Assembly (NCBI GenBank): GCA_025499705.1
Contig: JAFMVE010000044.1
Coordinates: 1 to 52,459, forward strand
Length of the DNA stretch: 52,459 bases
Direction of reading: 5' to 3'
Origin: Carboxylicivirga caseinilyticus
GTDB taxonomy: Bacteria; Bacteroidota; Bacteroidia; Bacteroidales; Marinilabiliaceae
Positions 33,836-42,460 of the stretch are shown here, piece by piece. The position numbers and the translations under genes were made by a program. The notes beneath the pieces were generated by a model, which was not told the origin of the DNA, searched no databases, and saw only the letters and a list, made by a program, of their open reading frames with translations. Numbering within the stretch: the stretch's first letter is position 1; the number at the start of each line of letters is the position of its first letter.

Positions 33836-33860
33836 TCGGGTTAAAGTTTAATAAAGAGTA

Positions 33861-33888
33861 AAAGCAGAAGATTCTTCTGCTTTTTTTA
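33861..33888 (+). terminator. Terminator after the TonB-C-domain gene
   Basis: AGCAGAAG-ATT-CTTCTGCT followed by TTTTTT, 28 bases after the stop. Confidence 0.88.
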
Positions 33889-33970
33889 TTTTCTGATTAC
33901 AGTGTTTATCCATTAAAAATAATTTTCTGCTTATTTTTAACGGTTCGTGATTTTAAGATTCTATTCTTTT

Positions 33971-34963
33971 ATGAAACTATTACTCAGTCTGTTGTTTCTT
34001 TTTATAGTATTTGTTGGGCTTGAAGCGCAACGAAATCAACCTGTTAGGCAAAATGTTTCTCTGGATTCTATCATTCTTAGTGACCCTTTTATTTTGACCG
34101 ATCATACCTCTCAAATGTATTATATGACCGGCACAGGTGGTCGTTTATGGAAAAGTACAGATTTAAAATTATGGGAGGGTCCTTTTAAGATTGCCAAAAC
34201 AGACCCGCATTCCTGGATGGGACCTAAACCAATGATTTGGGCAGCAGAATTGTTTCATTATAAAAAGAAGTATTATTACTTCGCTACTTTTACAAATCGG
34301 GATGTGAAAATCGATACGGTTGCGGGTAATGTCATTGAAAGGCGGGCTTCACACATACTGGTTAGTGACAAACCCGATGGTCCTTATGTACCAATGAAGG
34401 ATTCCATTTATCTTTCTGCAGATATTCCAACTTTAGACGGAGCTTTCTGGGTTGATACTGATGATAAGCCTTATATGATTTATTGTGGTGAATGGTTGAA
34501 GAATTGGAATGGAACAATGGAGAAAATTGAATTGAAGCCCGATTTGAGCGGATCATTGGGGAGTGGTTCAGTTCTTTTTAGAGCCAGTGATTCACCCTGG
34601 AGCAGAGAAAAGAATAGTAATGGCGATATAACGTTTAATAAAGTTACTGATGGTCCATTTGTTTTTCGAACAAAAACAGGTCGCTTAGGAATGATTTGGA
34701 CCAGTTGGGTTTATGACGTTTATACGCAGGGAGTAGCCTACTCTGAAAGTGGTACGCTTGATGGGCCCTGGGTTCAGGAAGAAAAACCCATAACCCCTCC
34801 TAATTTCGGACATGGAATGTTATTTCAGACTCTGGAAGGTAAATGGCTGATGTCGGTTCATAGTCATAAAGTAGTGAATGGAAGATATGTCAGAGTCCCA
34901 CATCTGTTCGAAGTTGATTTATCAGGAGATCAACTGATCGTTGGAGATATTTATAAACCTTAA
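33971..34963 (+). CDS. Glycoside hydrolase family 43 protein, exported
   Basis: The start at 33971 (330 residues) begins a signal peptide (MKLLLSLLFLFIVFVGLEAQ); GTG at 33947 would add eight residues. The five-bladed propeller of GH43 is recognisable: the catalytic base Asp in ILSDPFILTD, WAAELFHY, and the second Asp in TLDGAFWVDTDDKPYMIY. At the place of the general acid, usually Glu in EGP, the sequence is VTDGPFVFRTK. Members cleave arabinose- or xylose-containing polysaccharides. Substrate and localisation beyond export are not readable. It is followed 12 bases later by the SGNH esterase. Confidence 0.85.
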   Translation: MKLLLSLLFLFIVFVGLEAQRNQPVRQNVSLDSIILSDPFILTDHTSQMYYMTGTGGRLWKSTDLKLWEGPFKIAKTDPHSWMGPKPMIWAAELFHYKKKYYYFATFTNRDVKIDTVAGNVIERRASHILVSDKPDGPYVPMKDSIYLSADIPTLDGAFWVDTDDKPYMIYCGEWLKNWNGTMEKIELKPDLSGSLGSGSVLFRASDSPWSREKNSNGDITFNKVTDGPFVFRTKTGRLGMIWTSWVYDVYTQGVAYSESGTLDGPWVQEEKPITPPNFGHGMLFQTLEGKWLMSVHSHKVVNGRYVRVPHLFEVDLSGDQLIVGDIYKP

Positions 34964-34975
34964 ATAGCTAGTAGA

Positions 34976-35656
34976 ATGAAAAACTTAACTTTTATCCTTA
35001 TTCTAATTTCAATGATCTTATCAAATGAGTTTTGTGAGGCTCAGGATTGGCCTAATCTGGAACGATTTAAAACTGAAAATGAAAAGTTAGATCCGCCGGC
35101 AAAAAAAGAAAAGAGGGTGGTGTTTATGGGTAATTCTATAACCCAGGGGTGGAGTTTTCATAATCCTGAGTTTTTTGAAGGAAAGCCATACATCAATCGG
35201 GGGATTGGAGGGCAAACCACACCGCAAATGCTTATTAGATTCAGAGCTGATGTGATAGATCTGAAACCCAAAGTTGTAGTGATACTGGCCGGAACGAATG
35301 ATATAGCAGGTAATACAGGACCATCCACATTGGATATGATAATGGATAACATAAAGTCGATGGCTGAATTGGCAAAAGCAAATAAAATAAAAGTGGTGCT
35401 TTGTTCAGTTTTGCCAGCTTTTGAATATGCCTGGAGCCCTGGAAAGGAGCCTGCCGAAAAAATATTTGAGTTAAATACTATGATTAAAGAATATGCCGAA
35501 GCTAATAAGATGGTGTATCTCGATTATTATTCTAAAATGGTGGATGAAAAGAAAGGATTGAAAAGTGAGTTGACAGATGATGGTGTGCATCCAACAAAAG
35601 CAGGTTATAAAATAATGGGACCTTTGGCTGAAGAAGCCATTAAAAAAGCCTTGTAA
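34976..35656 (+). CDS. SGNH/GDSL-family esterase, exported
   Basis: The 226-residue product has a signal peptide (MKNLTFILILISMILSNEFCEAQ) and all four SGNH blocks: Ser in VVFMGNSITQGW, Gly in GIGGQTTPQML, Asn in VILAGTNDIAG, and the Asp-His pair in DDGVHPTKAGY. It should hydrolyse an O-acyl ester, plausibly acetyl groups on polysaccharide, since the preceding gene is a GH43 hydrolase on the same transcript. That link is inference. The C terminus (MGPLAEEAIKKAL) is complete. A terminator follows. Confidence 0.9.
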   Translation: MKNLTFILILISMILSNEFCEAQDWPNLERFKTENEKLDPPAKKEKRVVFMGNSITQGWSFHNPEFFEGKPYINRGIGGQTTPQMLIRFRADVIDLKPKVVVILAGTNDIAGNTGPSTLDMIMDNIKSMAELAKANKIKVVLCSVLPAFEYAWSPGKEPAEKIFELNTMIKEYAEANKMVYLDYYSKMVDEKKGLKSELTDDGVHPTKAGYKIMGPLAEEAIKKAL

Positions 35657-35673
35657 TAATAGTAACAGCATTG

Positions 35674-35710
35674 AAAAGCTCCTTTTGAAATATCTCGGAA
35701 GGAGCTTTTT
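35674..35710 (+). terminator. Terminator after the GH43/SGNH pair
   Basis: AAAGCTCCTT (35675-35684) pairs with AAGGAGCTTT (35699-35708), 14-base loop, followed by T residues. Confidence 0.82.
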
Positions 35711-35840
35711 ATTTAAATATTCTTATAGATCAGATTCTTTTCCCTTAATAAACGCAGGAAATGATGATTAAGAGAGTCTATCTAATAAATCCTTCATCAG
35801 CTACTTCCAAATTGCTTACAAGAATTTTAATTAGACAAAA

Positions 35841-36365
35841 ATGGAGAAACAAGGAAAAATGTCTTTGAACAAGATCATGCGTGCATTACATCGCGACATC
35901 GGATTCCTCGTAATTGGGATGACACTTATTTATGCAATCAGTGGGGTGGTTTTAATTTATCGCGATACTAATTTCTTAAAATCAGAGAAGATTATTGAGA
36001 AGCAACTGGAGCCGGGAATCTCGGAATCAGATCTGGGTAAGGAATTGCATATGCGAAGATTTAAGATAGAAAAAACAGAAGGAGATATCATTGTTTTTAA
36101 TGGAGATGGAACCTATAATAAATCAACTGGTCTGGCAACATATTCCGAAAATTCTTTACCCGGGTGGATTAATACTTTAAATGGTTTTCATAAGACTTCG
36201 AGCAAAAGCATTGTGCACTGGTTTGGATTAATTTATGGAATTTGTCTGTTCTTTTTGGCCATATCTTCTTTTTGGATGTTTAAAGTCAGTTCACGACTTT
36301 TTAAAAGAGGAATGATTTTTACAGCTGTGGGGCTGGTTATTGCTGTTATTCTTTTATTTTTATAA
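35841..36365 (+). CDS. PepSY-associated membrane protein
   Basis: The 174-residue inner-membrane protein has an N-terminal helix (about 20-40; RDIGFLVIGMTLIYAISGVVLIY), a periplasmic PepSY-like part (about 45-120) and two C-terminal helices (about 125-174). The conserved His residues of the PepSY-TM family are present (ALHRDIG; HWFGLIYG). Relatives include small reductase-like or iron-uptake-associated membrane proteins, but no specific function follows. The start may be Met7 (35859). It is monocistronic, with a hairpin after it. Confidence 0.78.
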   Translation: MEKQGKMSLNKIMRALHRDIGFLVIGMTLIYAISGVVLIYRDTNFLKSEKIIEKQLEPGISESDLGKELHMRRFKIEKTEGDIIVFNGDGTYNKSTGLATYSENSLPGWINTLNGFHKTSSKSIVHWFGLIYGICLFFLAISSFWMFKVSSRLFKRGMIFTAVGLVIAVILLFL

Positions 36366-36373
36366 AACATTAC

Positions 36374-36402
36374 AGTGGCATGAATAGTGTTTTCATGTCA
36401 CT
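36374..36402 (+). terminator. Possible terminator hairpin after the PepSY gene
   Basis: AGTGGCATGA pairs with TCATGTCACT (10 bp, one G-T) around a nine-base loop. The following TTGTTTATG is only a weak T-tract, so termination is uncertain. Confidence 0.5.
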
Positions 36403-36544
36403 TGTTTATGTACTTTCTGATTTATTTATCCTTTTGTAATTTGTGTTGATAAGTGAGTTCTGATTAATTGGAGCTAACAAAATTTCTGATGTTGATAATT
36501 TTTTTAAATTATATCAATCGTTCAGATTAACTTTATCCTCACAA

Positions 36545-38452
36545 ATGGACATCTTTCATCATATATTAAAACAATATTGGGGTTATACGCAATTCAGGCC
36601 TTTGCAGGAAGATATTATCCGTTCGGTAGCATCAGGTAAAGATACACTGGGTTTGATGCCAACCGGAGGAGGTAAGTCTTTGACTTTTCAGGTTCCCGGT
36701 TTAGCCAAAGAGGGAATTTGCCTGGTGGTAACACCGCTCATTGCTCTGATGAAAGATCAGGTTGAGAACCTGCGGCGTCGCGATGTGAAGGCAGCCGCCA
36801 TTCATTCGGGTTTAACACGCGACGAAATAAACACGATCCTTGAAAATTGCATTTTTGGCGGAACCAAGTTTTTGTATCTCTCGCCTGAACGCATCGGAAC
36901 CGAGCTTTTTCTCGAAAAATTACCGCACATGCAGGTGTCAATGCTGGCCATTGATGAGGCACATTGTATTTCGCAATGGGGTTATGATTTTCGACCATCT
37001 TATCTGAAAATAGCAGAGATCAGAGAGCATTTGCCTGGCGTTCCGATACTGGCATTAACAGCTACAGCCACACCTGAAGTTGTAAAAGATATTCAGCAGA
37101 AACTGCATTTTAAGGAAGAAAATGTTTTTGAAAAGAGCTTCAAACGCGATAACCTGGCTTATGTAGTTCGTTATGCTGAAGATAAGGAAGAGCAATTGCT
37201 GATGGTATTGAAAAAAGTGCCTGGTAGTGCAGTGGTTTATGTTCGTAACCGTAAGAAAACGAAGGAATATGCCGAGTTGTTATTAAAAAACGGTATTTCG
37301 GCATCTTCATTTCATGCAGGTATGCCTCAGGAAGTAAAGGATCAGAGGCAAAAACAATGGACCAATGGTGAGATTCGGGTAATGGTGTCGACTAATGCTT
37401 TTGGTATGGGCATTGATAAACCGGATGTGCGATTGGTTGTGCATATGGATGCTCCTGATTCTCTTGAAGCCTATTTTCAGGAAGCCGGTAGAGCAGGTCG
37501 GGATGAGAAAAAAGCTTATGCTTTATTACTTTGGTCTAACAATGATAAAGCTCGTCTGAAAAGAAGTATACCCATATCATTTCCCGAAAAAGAAACCGTT
37601 ATAAATGTATACAAAGCTTTGGGTAACTTCTTTCAATTGGCTGTGGGGAGTGGATTTGGTATGGTTTACGACTTTGATATGGGATTATTCTGCAGCACTT
37701 ATAAACTAAATGTAATGGTTGTTTTTAACAGCCTCAAAATATTGCAGCGGGCTGGTTATATCGAATTTACGGAAGAGCTTAACCTATCATCGAAAGTAAT
37801 ATTCATAATGCGTCGTGATGAGTTGTATAAATTTCAGGTAGCTAACGAAGTTTATGATAATTTTATTAAACTTTTGCTTCGTTCTTATACAGGATTATTT
37901 ACCGAATACGTTTCAATTAATGAAGAGGTCTTAGCAAAGCGTATGAATGTTACCCGACAAAAAATTTACGAGTACCTGGTAACTTTATCTAAGCTGAAAG
38001 TCATCAAATTTATACCACAACGAAAAACACCATTGATTACCTATACAACCTCACGCGAAGACGATAAGTATATCGAATTGCGTAAAGAGGTCTATCAGGA
38101 TAGAAAGGCACGGTATGAAGATCGTATACAAAGTGTGATTGAATACGGAAGTACGAATCATATCTGCCGCAGTAAGTTGTTGTTAAGTTATTTTGGACAG
38201 AAGAATATTGAGAATTGTGGCCATTGTGATGTTTGCCAGCAAATGAAGAAAACAGAATTGTCGGTTAAAGACTTTGACGAAATAGAGCGGCTGGTTAAAA
38301 AGCAGTTAAAAAATCAAGCTATGACTCTCAATCAGTTATCTGTCAATTTGAAGATTGATGACGATAACTTAATGAAAGTAATTCGTTGGCTCGAAGAATA
38401 TGAAGTGATTGGTGAAAATGAGCAGGGCGAGTATGAGTGGTGGCGCAATTGA
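36545..38452 (+). CDS. RecQ-family ATP-dependent DNA helicase
   Basis: This 635-residue superfamily-2 helicase acts in recombination and repair. The motifs are in order: Q-motif FRPLQEDIIRSV, Walker A PTGGGKS (39-45), DEAH box LAIDEAHCISQWGYDFRPSY, TATATPEV, and motif VI QEAGRAGRDEKKAYA. Near the C terminus lies the RecQ zinc site (ICRSK with NCGHCDVC), followed by a winged-helix-like tail. No HRDC domain is visible, which makes it shorter than E. coli-type RecQ with HRDC, and Bacteroidota often carry such a second, short RecQ. It is transcribed alone. Confidence 0.92.
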   Translation: MDIFHHILKQYWGYTQFRPLQEDIIRSVASGKDTLGLMPTGGGKSLTFQVPGLAKEGICLVVTPLIALMKDQVENLRRRDVKAAAIHSGLTRDEINTILENCIFGGTKFLYLSPERIGTELFLEKLPHMQVSMLAIDEAHCISQWGYDFRPSYLKIAEIREHLPGVPILALTATATPEVVKDIQQKLHFKEENVFEKSFKRDNLAYVVRYAEDKEEQLLMVLKKVPGSAVVYVRNRKKTKEYAELLLKNGISASSFHAGMPQEVKDQRQKQWTNGEIRVMVSTNAFGMGIDKPDVRLVVHMDAPDSLEAYFQEAGRAGRDEKKAYALLLWSNNDKARLKRSIPISFPEKETVINVYKALGNFFQLAVGSGFGMVYDFDMGLFCSTYKLNVMVVFNSLKILQRAGYIEFTEELNLSSKVIFIMRRDELYKFQVANEVYDNFIKLLLRSYTGLFTEYVSINEEVLAKRMNVTRQKIYEYLVTLSKLKVIKFIPQRKTPLITYTTSREDDKYIELRKEVYQDRKARYEDRIQSVIEYGSTNHICRSKLLLSYFGQKNIENCGHCDVCQQMKKTELSVKDFDEIERLVKKQLKNQAMTLNQLSVNLKIDDDNLMKVIRWLEEYEVIGENEQGEYEWWRN

Positions 38453-38489
38453 AAAGTATTGTCGGCAATCAGTTAACTTAAGGTATACA

Positions 38490-38504
38490 TTGTAATCGTT
38501 ACAA
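38490..38504. promoter_or_regulatory. Inverted repeat TTGTAA-TCG-TTACAA
   Basis: Perfect 6-bp arms around a three-base centre, followed by a run of A, between the recQ-like gene and the promoter at 38617. It may be an operator. I know no specific regulator for it. Confidence 0.4.
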
Positions 38505-38616
38505 AAAAATTCATTAATCACTCATCATTAACCATTACTTCTTATTGTGCTCAACTAAAAGCAATCAGTCATTAGGTATTAGCTTTTACTTATCATGCAC
38601 TCTGCTTTTTTTTTCT

Positions 38617-38624
38617 TACTTTTG
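38617..38624 (+). promoter_or_regulatory. -7 box TACTTTTG for the DUF5063-to-helicase operon
   Basis: An exact TAnnTTTG match 52 bases upstream of the preferred ATG (38676). It lies inside the longer in-frame extension from 38595, which therefore cannot be translated from this transcript. Confidence 0.6.
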
Positions 38625-38675
38625 CTCAACAATAAAAAGTTTTCAGAACGTAGCGCGGGAGTTTATTATCACATT

Positions 38676-39305
38676 ATGGAAGAGCCATTAAAGCATGTAG
38701 TCTATTCAAAAAATGTAATTGAATTTGTGACGGTAGCAAAAGAGTTTTGCGATTTTCTGGAAAGTGCCGAACAATATCCTCGAAGAGAATTTATTACAAT
38801 TGCCACCCGCATCATTCCTCTTTTGTATTTAAAAGCAAGCATGTTGCCCAAGTTAGATGCCGAAATGGAAGATGAACTTGAAAAGACAGTGGATGAGATG
38901 ACTTATGCTCATATTCAAAATAAACTTGAATTACTGATGGGACGCTTTAATGATTACCTTGAAGTATTTAATCAGGATATGCAGCGAAGTGATACTCCTG
39001 TTATTTCATACATTGCCGAAGACTTGGCAGATGTTTATCAGGATTTAAAAGATTTTATTTCAGCCTACCGGATTGGTGTTACTGAGATAATGAATGATGC
39101 TGTATCGGTGGTTCAGAGTAACTTCGAACTCTACTGGGGTCAAAAGGCTGTAAATACCTTGCGGGCACTTCATGCTCTGCTATACGGTGAGGATGAACTG
39201 GATGAGGAAGAAGGGGAAGAAGAAGTAAAAGAGGAAAAAAGAAAAGAATCATGGTTCGATCGTTTCCAGAAAGAATGGTCGGATGACGATGAAGAACTTA
39301 GCTAA
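38676..39305 (+). CDS. DUF5063-domain protein
   Basis: This 209-residue cytosolic, mostly helical protein matches the DUF5063 pattern (VIEFVTVAKEFCDFLE; IATRIIPLLYLKASMLP; YIAEDLADVYQDLKDFI; FELYWGQKAVNTLRALHALL). It has a strongly acidic C-terminal tail (about 180-209). The start at 38676 is chosen because the upstream frame contains the -7 box. Function is unknown. It heads an operon of RNA-related genes, with 12 bases to the exonuclease gene, so a role in nucleic-acid metabolism is suggested by context only. Confidence 0.82.
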   Translation: MEEPLKHVVYSKNVIEFVTVAKEFCDFLESAEQYPRREFITIATRIIPLLYLKASMLPKLDAEMEDELEKTVDEMTYAHIQNKLELLMGRFNDYLEVFNQDMQRSDTPVISYIAEDLADVYQDLKDFISAYRIGVTEIMNDAVSVVQSNFELYWGQKAVNTLRALHALLYGEDELDEEEGEEEVKEEKRKESWFDRFQKEWSDDDEELS

Positions 39306-39317
39306 AACAACATTTGA

Positions 39318-39920
39318 ATGCAGAAATCCATTTCGAAGGAGGCATTGAGCGAGTTGCCATTACAGCATTTTGAAGGTGATGTAATGGTGGTTGAAGATGA
39401 AACAAGAATTGATGAACTGGTGCATGAATTGGAACAATATTCAGTCATTGGTTTTGATACCGAAACAAAGCCTTCGTTTCAGAAAGGTAAGGTAAACAAA
39501 GTGTCGTTGTTGCAGTTTGCAACTACCGAGAAGGGATATCTGTTTAGATTAAATAAAACAGGTATGCATCCGGCATTAATCAGGTTAATGGAAAATCCGG
39601 ATATAGCTAAAGTAGGAGTAGGAATTAGAGATGATATCAGGGGCTTGCAACGATTAATACCATTTAAACATGCTGGTTTTGTTGAGTTGCAGGATTATGT
39701 GAAGCAAGTAGGCATTGAAGATACCAGCTTACGTAAATTAGCTGGCTTATTGCTTCATTTCAGAGTGAGCAAACGTCAGCGTTTATCTAACTGGGAAGCT
39801 CCGCATTTGTCAACCAGTCAGGTTATTTATGCTGCCACTGATGCATGGGTTGCCATTGAACTTTATAACAAGCTAACGACCTTGTTTCCAAAGAAAGAAG
39901 TACAAACATTAAGCATTTAA
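39318..39920 (+). CDS. RNase D-like 3'-5' exonuclease
   Basis: A single DEDDy-type exonuclease domain of 200 residues. Catalytic residues are Asp-Glu in VIGFDTETKPSF (about 51-53), Asp in GVGIRDDIRGLQ, and Tyr/Asp in VIYAATDAWVAIELY. The protein lacks the HRDC domains of full RNase D, so it resembles the stand-alone 3'-5' exonuclease family. RNA maturation or decay is more likely than DNA proofreading, given the neighbours. It sits between the DUF5063 and methyltransferase genes, with six bases to the latter. Confidence 0.87.
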   Translation: MQKSISKEALSELPLQHFEGDVMVVEDETRIDELVHELEQYSVIGFDTETKPSFQKGKVNKVSLLQFATTEKGYLFRLNKTGMHPALIRLMENPDIAKVGVGIRDDIRGLQRLIPFKHAGFVELQDYVKQVGIEDTSLRKLAGLLLHFRVSKRQRLSNWEAPHLSTSQVIYAATDAWVAIELYNKLTTLFPKKEVQTLSI

Positions 39921-39926
39921 TAATAT

Positions 39927-41114
39927 ATGGCAAAGTTGCCAAAGTTAGTTTTAAAACCCGGTAAGGAGCAGAGCTTAAGTCGCTTTCATCCTTGGGTGTT
40001 TTCAGGAGCCATTAAAAAAATTAAAGGTGACTTGGTTGAGGGCGATCTGGTAGAAGTGCTTGATCATAACGAGAACTTTCTGGCCATTGGTCATTCCATC
40101 ATAGGATCAATTTCTGTTCGAATACTAACTTTTAATCAGGAAGAGATTAATTATGATTTCTGGAAAAATAAAATTCAGAATGCATTTGATTTAAGAATGT
40201 CGGTTGGATTGATTGATAATCCTGATACCAATGCTTTTCGTTTGGTTCATGCCGAAGGTGATTATCTGCCGGGACTAATTATCGACTTCTACAATGGTAC
40301 TGCCGTGGTGCAGATGCATACAGTGGGTATGTACCGCATTGAAGAAACCATTCTTCAGGCATTAAAAGAAGTGATGGGTGATCGGTTAAAATCGGTTTTT
40401 AGTAAATCGGAAGGTACATTACCATATAAAGCTCATGTAACTGCTGTTAACAGATATGTTTTTGGTACTAAAACAGAGAAGATTGCCCTTGAGAACGGAT
40501 TGAAGTTTCATGTGGATTGGGAAAAAGGACAGAAAACAGGCTTTTTTGTCGATCAGCGTAATAACCGTGCATTACTTGAGAAGTATAGTAAAGGACGTGA
40601 AGTACTAAATATGTTCTGTTATACCGGAGGCTTTTCTTTTTATGCCATGCGTGGTGGTGCCAAGCTGGTGCATTCAGTTGATAGTTCAGAGCGTGCCATT
40701 TACATTACCAATAATAACGTAGAGTTAAACTTCCCTGACGATAAACGTCATCAGGCATATGCCGAAGATGCATTTAAGTTTTTGGGAGGTATAAAAGATA
40801 AATATGATCTGATAATTCTTGATCCGCCGGCATTTGCCAAGCATCAGAATGTGGTGAAGAATGCCATTCAGGGCTATCGAAGATTAAATGCAAAAGCCAT
40901 TGAACAGATTCGTTCAGGAGGTATTATTTTTACTTTTTCGTGCTCACAGGTTATCAGTAAAGAACAATTCCGAACCATGGTTTTCTCAGCAGCAGCAAAG
41001 GCTAATCGGAAAGTTCGTATATTGCAACAACTAACTCAGCCTGCCGATCATCCGGTGGATATCTATCATCCGGAAGGAGAATACCTGAAAGGTTTGGTGA
41101 TTTATGTAGAATAG
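39927..41114 (+). CDS. RlmI/RlmK-type class I rRNA methyltransferase
   Basis: The 395-residue protein has an N-terminal PUA RNA-binding domain (about 1-75), a linker domain, and a Rossmann SAM domain from about 185. Motifs are EKGQKTGFFVDQR, VLNMFCYTGGFSFYAMRGGA (SAM loop), SVDSSERAI, and the catalytic LIILDPPAFAKH. The family makes 5-methylcytosine in 23S rRNA (RlmI-like), though the exact base is not proven here. Co-transcribed with the exonuclease before it and the helicase after it. Confidence 0.88.
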   Translation: MAKLPKLVLKPGKEQSLSRFHPWVFSGAIKKIKGDLVEGDLVEVLDHNENFLAIGHSIIGSISVRILTFNQEEINYDFWKNKIQNAFDLRMSVGLIDNPDTNAFRLVHAEGDYLPGLIIDFYNGTAVVQMHTVGMYRIEETILQALKEVMGDRLKSVFSKSEGTLPYKAHVTAVNRYVFGTKTEKIALENGLKFHVDWEKGQKTGFFVDQRNNRALLEKYSKGREVLNMFCYTGGFSFYAMRGGAKLVHSVDSSERAIYITNNNVELNFPDDKRHQAYAEDAFKFLGGIKDKYDLIILDPPAFAKHQNVVKNAIQGYRRLNAKAIEQIRSGGIIFTFSCSQVISKEQFRTMVFSAAAKANRKVRILQQLTQPADHPVDIYHPEGEYLKGLVIYVE

Positions 41115-41133
41115 ACTTAGTAATACGATACCA

Positions 41134-42366
41134 TTGAAATTTAAAGAATTCAATTTTGCCGATGAGTTGCTTGATGGTTTACAAGCCATGCGTTTTGAGA
41201 AAGCAACTCCTGTTCAGGAAAAGACTATACCTGTGATCAAAGAAGGAAATGATTTGATTGCCTGTGCTCAAACGGGAACAGGTAAAACAGCAGCATATCT
41301 TCTTCCGGTACTGGATAAATTGGTTCGTAACGGACATAATAAAATCAATGCTTTGATTTTGGTGCCGACTCGCGAGCTGGCTATCCAGATTGATCAACAA
41401 ATGGAAGGGTTTGGTTATTTTCTGGATATTTCATCTACAGCTATTTACGGAGGTAATGATAAGGAAGAATGGAATCGTCAGAAGAATGCTTTAACAACCG
41501 GGGCTGATATTGTGATAGCCACTCCGGGACGTTTGATACAGCACCTGAGTATGGGATACGTCAATATGTCAACCTTGCAGCACCTTATCCTGGATGAGGC
41601 GGACCGTATGCTTGATATGGGATTCTTTGATGATATTATGCAGGTTGTAACCCATCTTCCAAAAGAAAGGCAAACATTGATGTTTTCTGCCACCATGCCT
41701 CCTAAAATAAGAGAGTTGGCAAAAAATATTTTGATTAATCCGGAAGAAGTGAATATCTCCATCAGTAAACCGGCAGAAGGAATATTACAGGCGGCTTACA
41801 TGGTTTATGATACTCAAAAAATTCCATTGCTTAATGGATTATTGAAAGATAAAGACCTCCCAAGCATCATTATTTTTTCATCCACCAAGGTAAAGGTGAA
41901 AGAGATAGCCCGTTCGCTTTTAAACAATGGGTTTAACGCCAAAGCCATTCACTCAGATCTTGAACAGGCCGAACGGGAGGATGTATTACGTGAATTCCGT
42001 AACCGTAATGTTCAGATATTGGTTGCTACAGATATTATAGCTCGTGGAATTGATATAGAAAAGATTGATTTGGTTATTAACTTTGATGTGCCACGCGATG
42101 CTGAGGATTATGTGCACCGTGTAGGAAGAACAGCAAGGGCTGCCACTCAGGGAGTAGCAATAACCTTAATTAATGAGAAGGAAATTCTCGAGTTTTACCG
42201 TATTGAGCAATTGATAGAGACCAATATTTATAAAATACCATTGCCACCCGATTTGGGAGAAGCACCCCTTTATAATCCGGAGGATCTTAAAAAGGGCAGG
42301 AAGAGAAAAGGTGGTTATAAAGGGAACAAGAAAAATAACTTCAAAAAGAAGGATAACAAGAAATAA
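41134..42366 (+). CDS. DEAD-box RNA helicase (RhlE-like), TTG start
   Basis: The 410-residue RNA helicase shows the Q-motif ATPVQEKTIPVI, Walker A AQTGTGKT, VPTRELAIQ, DEAD in LILDEADRMLDMGF, SAT, and the C-terminal VHRVGRTARA. The basic Lys/Arg/Gly tail (last about 30 residues) is typical of RhlE-type proteins that act on structured RNA in ribosome assembly or decay. The start is TTG at 41134; no ATG is in frame upstream, and the next Met would remove the conserved Phe before the Q-motif. Last gene of the operon, followed by a terminator. Confidence 0.9.
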   Translation: MKFKEFNFADELLDGLQAMRFEKATPVQEKTIPVIKEGNDLIACAQTGTGKTAAYLLPVLDKLVRNGHNKINALILVPTRELAIQIDQQMEGFGYFLDISSTAIYGGNDKEEWNRQKNALTTGADIVIATPGRLIQHLSMGYVNMSTLQHLILDEADRMLDMGFFDDIMQVVTHLPKERQTLMFSATMPPKIRELAKNILINPEEVNISISKPAEGILQAAYMVYDTQKIPLLNGLLKDKDLPSIIIFSSTKVKVKEIARSLLNNGFNAKAIHSDLEQAEREDVLREFRNRNVQILVATDIIARGIDIEKIDLVINFDVPRDAEDYVHRVGRTARAATQGVAITLINEKEILEFYRIEQLIETNIYKIPLPPDLGEAPLYNPEDLKKGRKRKGGYKGNKKNNFKKKDNKK

Positions 42367-42401
42367 TCCTTTAAAAGAACGTTTTTATTGAAGCATACAT
42401 A

Positions 42402-42434
42402 TTTTGCCTGCTCTAACCAGTTCAGGCAATTTTT
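42402..42434 (+). terminator. Terminator after the DEAD-box helicase gene
   Basis: TTGCCTG (42404-42410) pairs with CAGGCAA (42423-42429), followed by TTTTT. Confidence 0.82.
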
Positions 42435-42460
42435 GTGTTTAAATCTAAATATATCGTACC

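Noticed and set aside
38595-38675. In-frame upstream extension of the DUF5063 gene
   Set aside because: It contains the -7 box at 38617-38624, so a transcript from that promoter cannot encode it.
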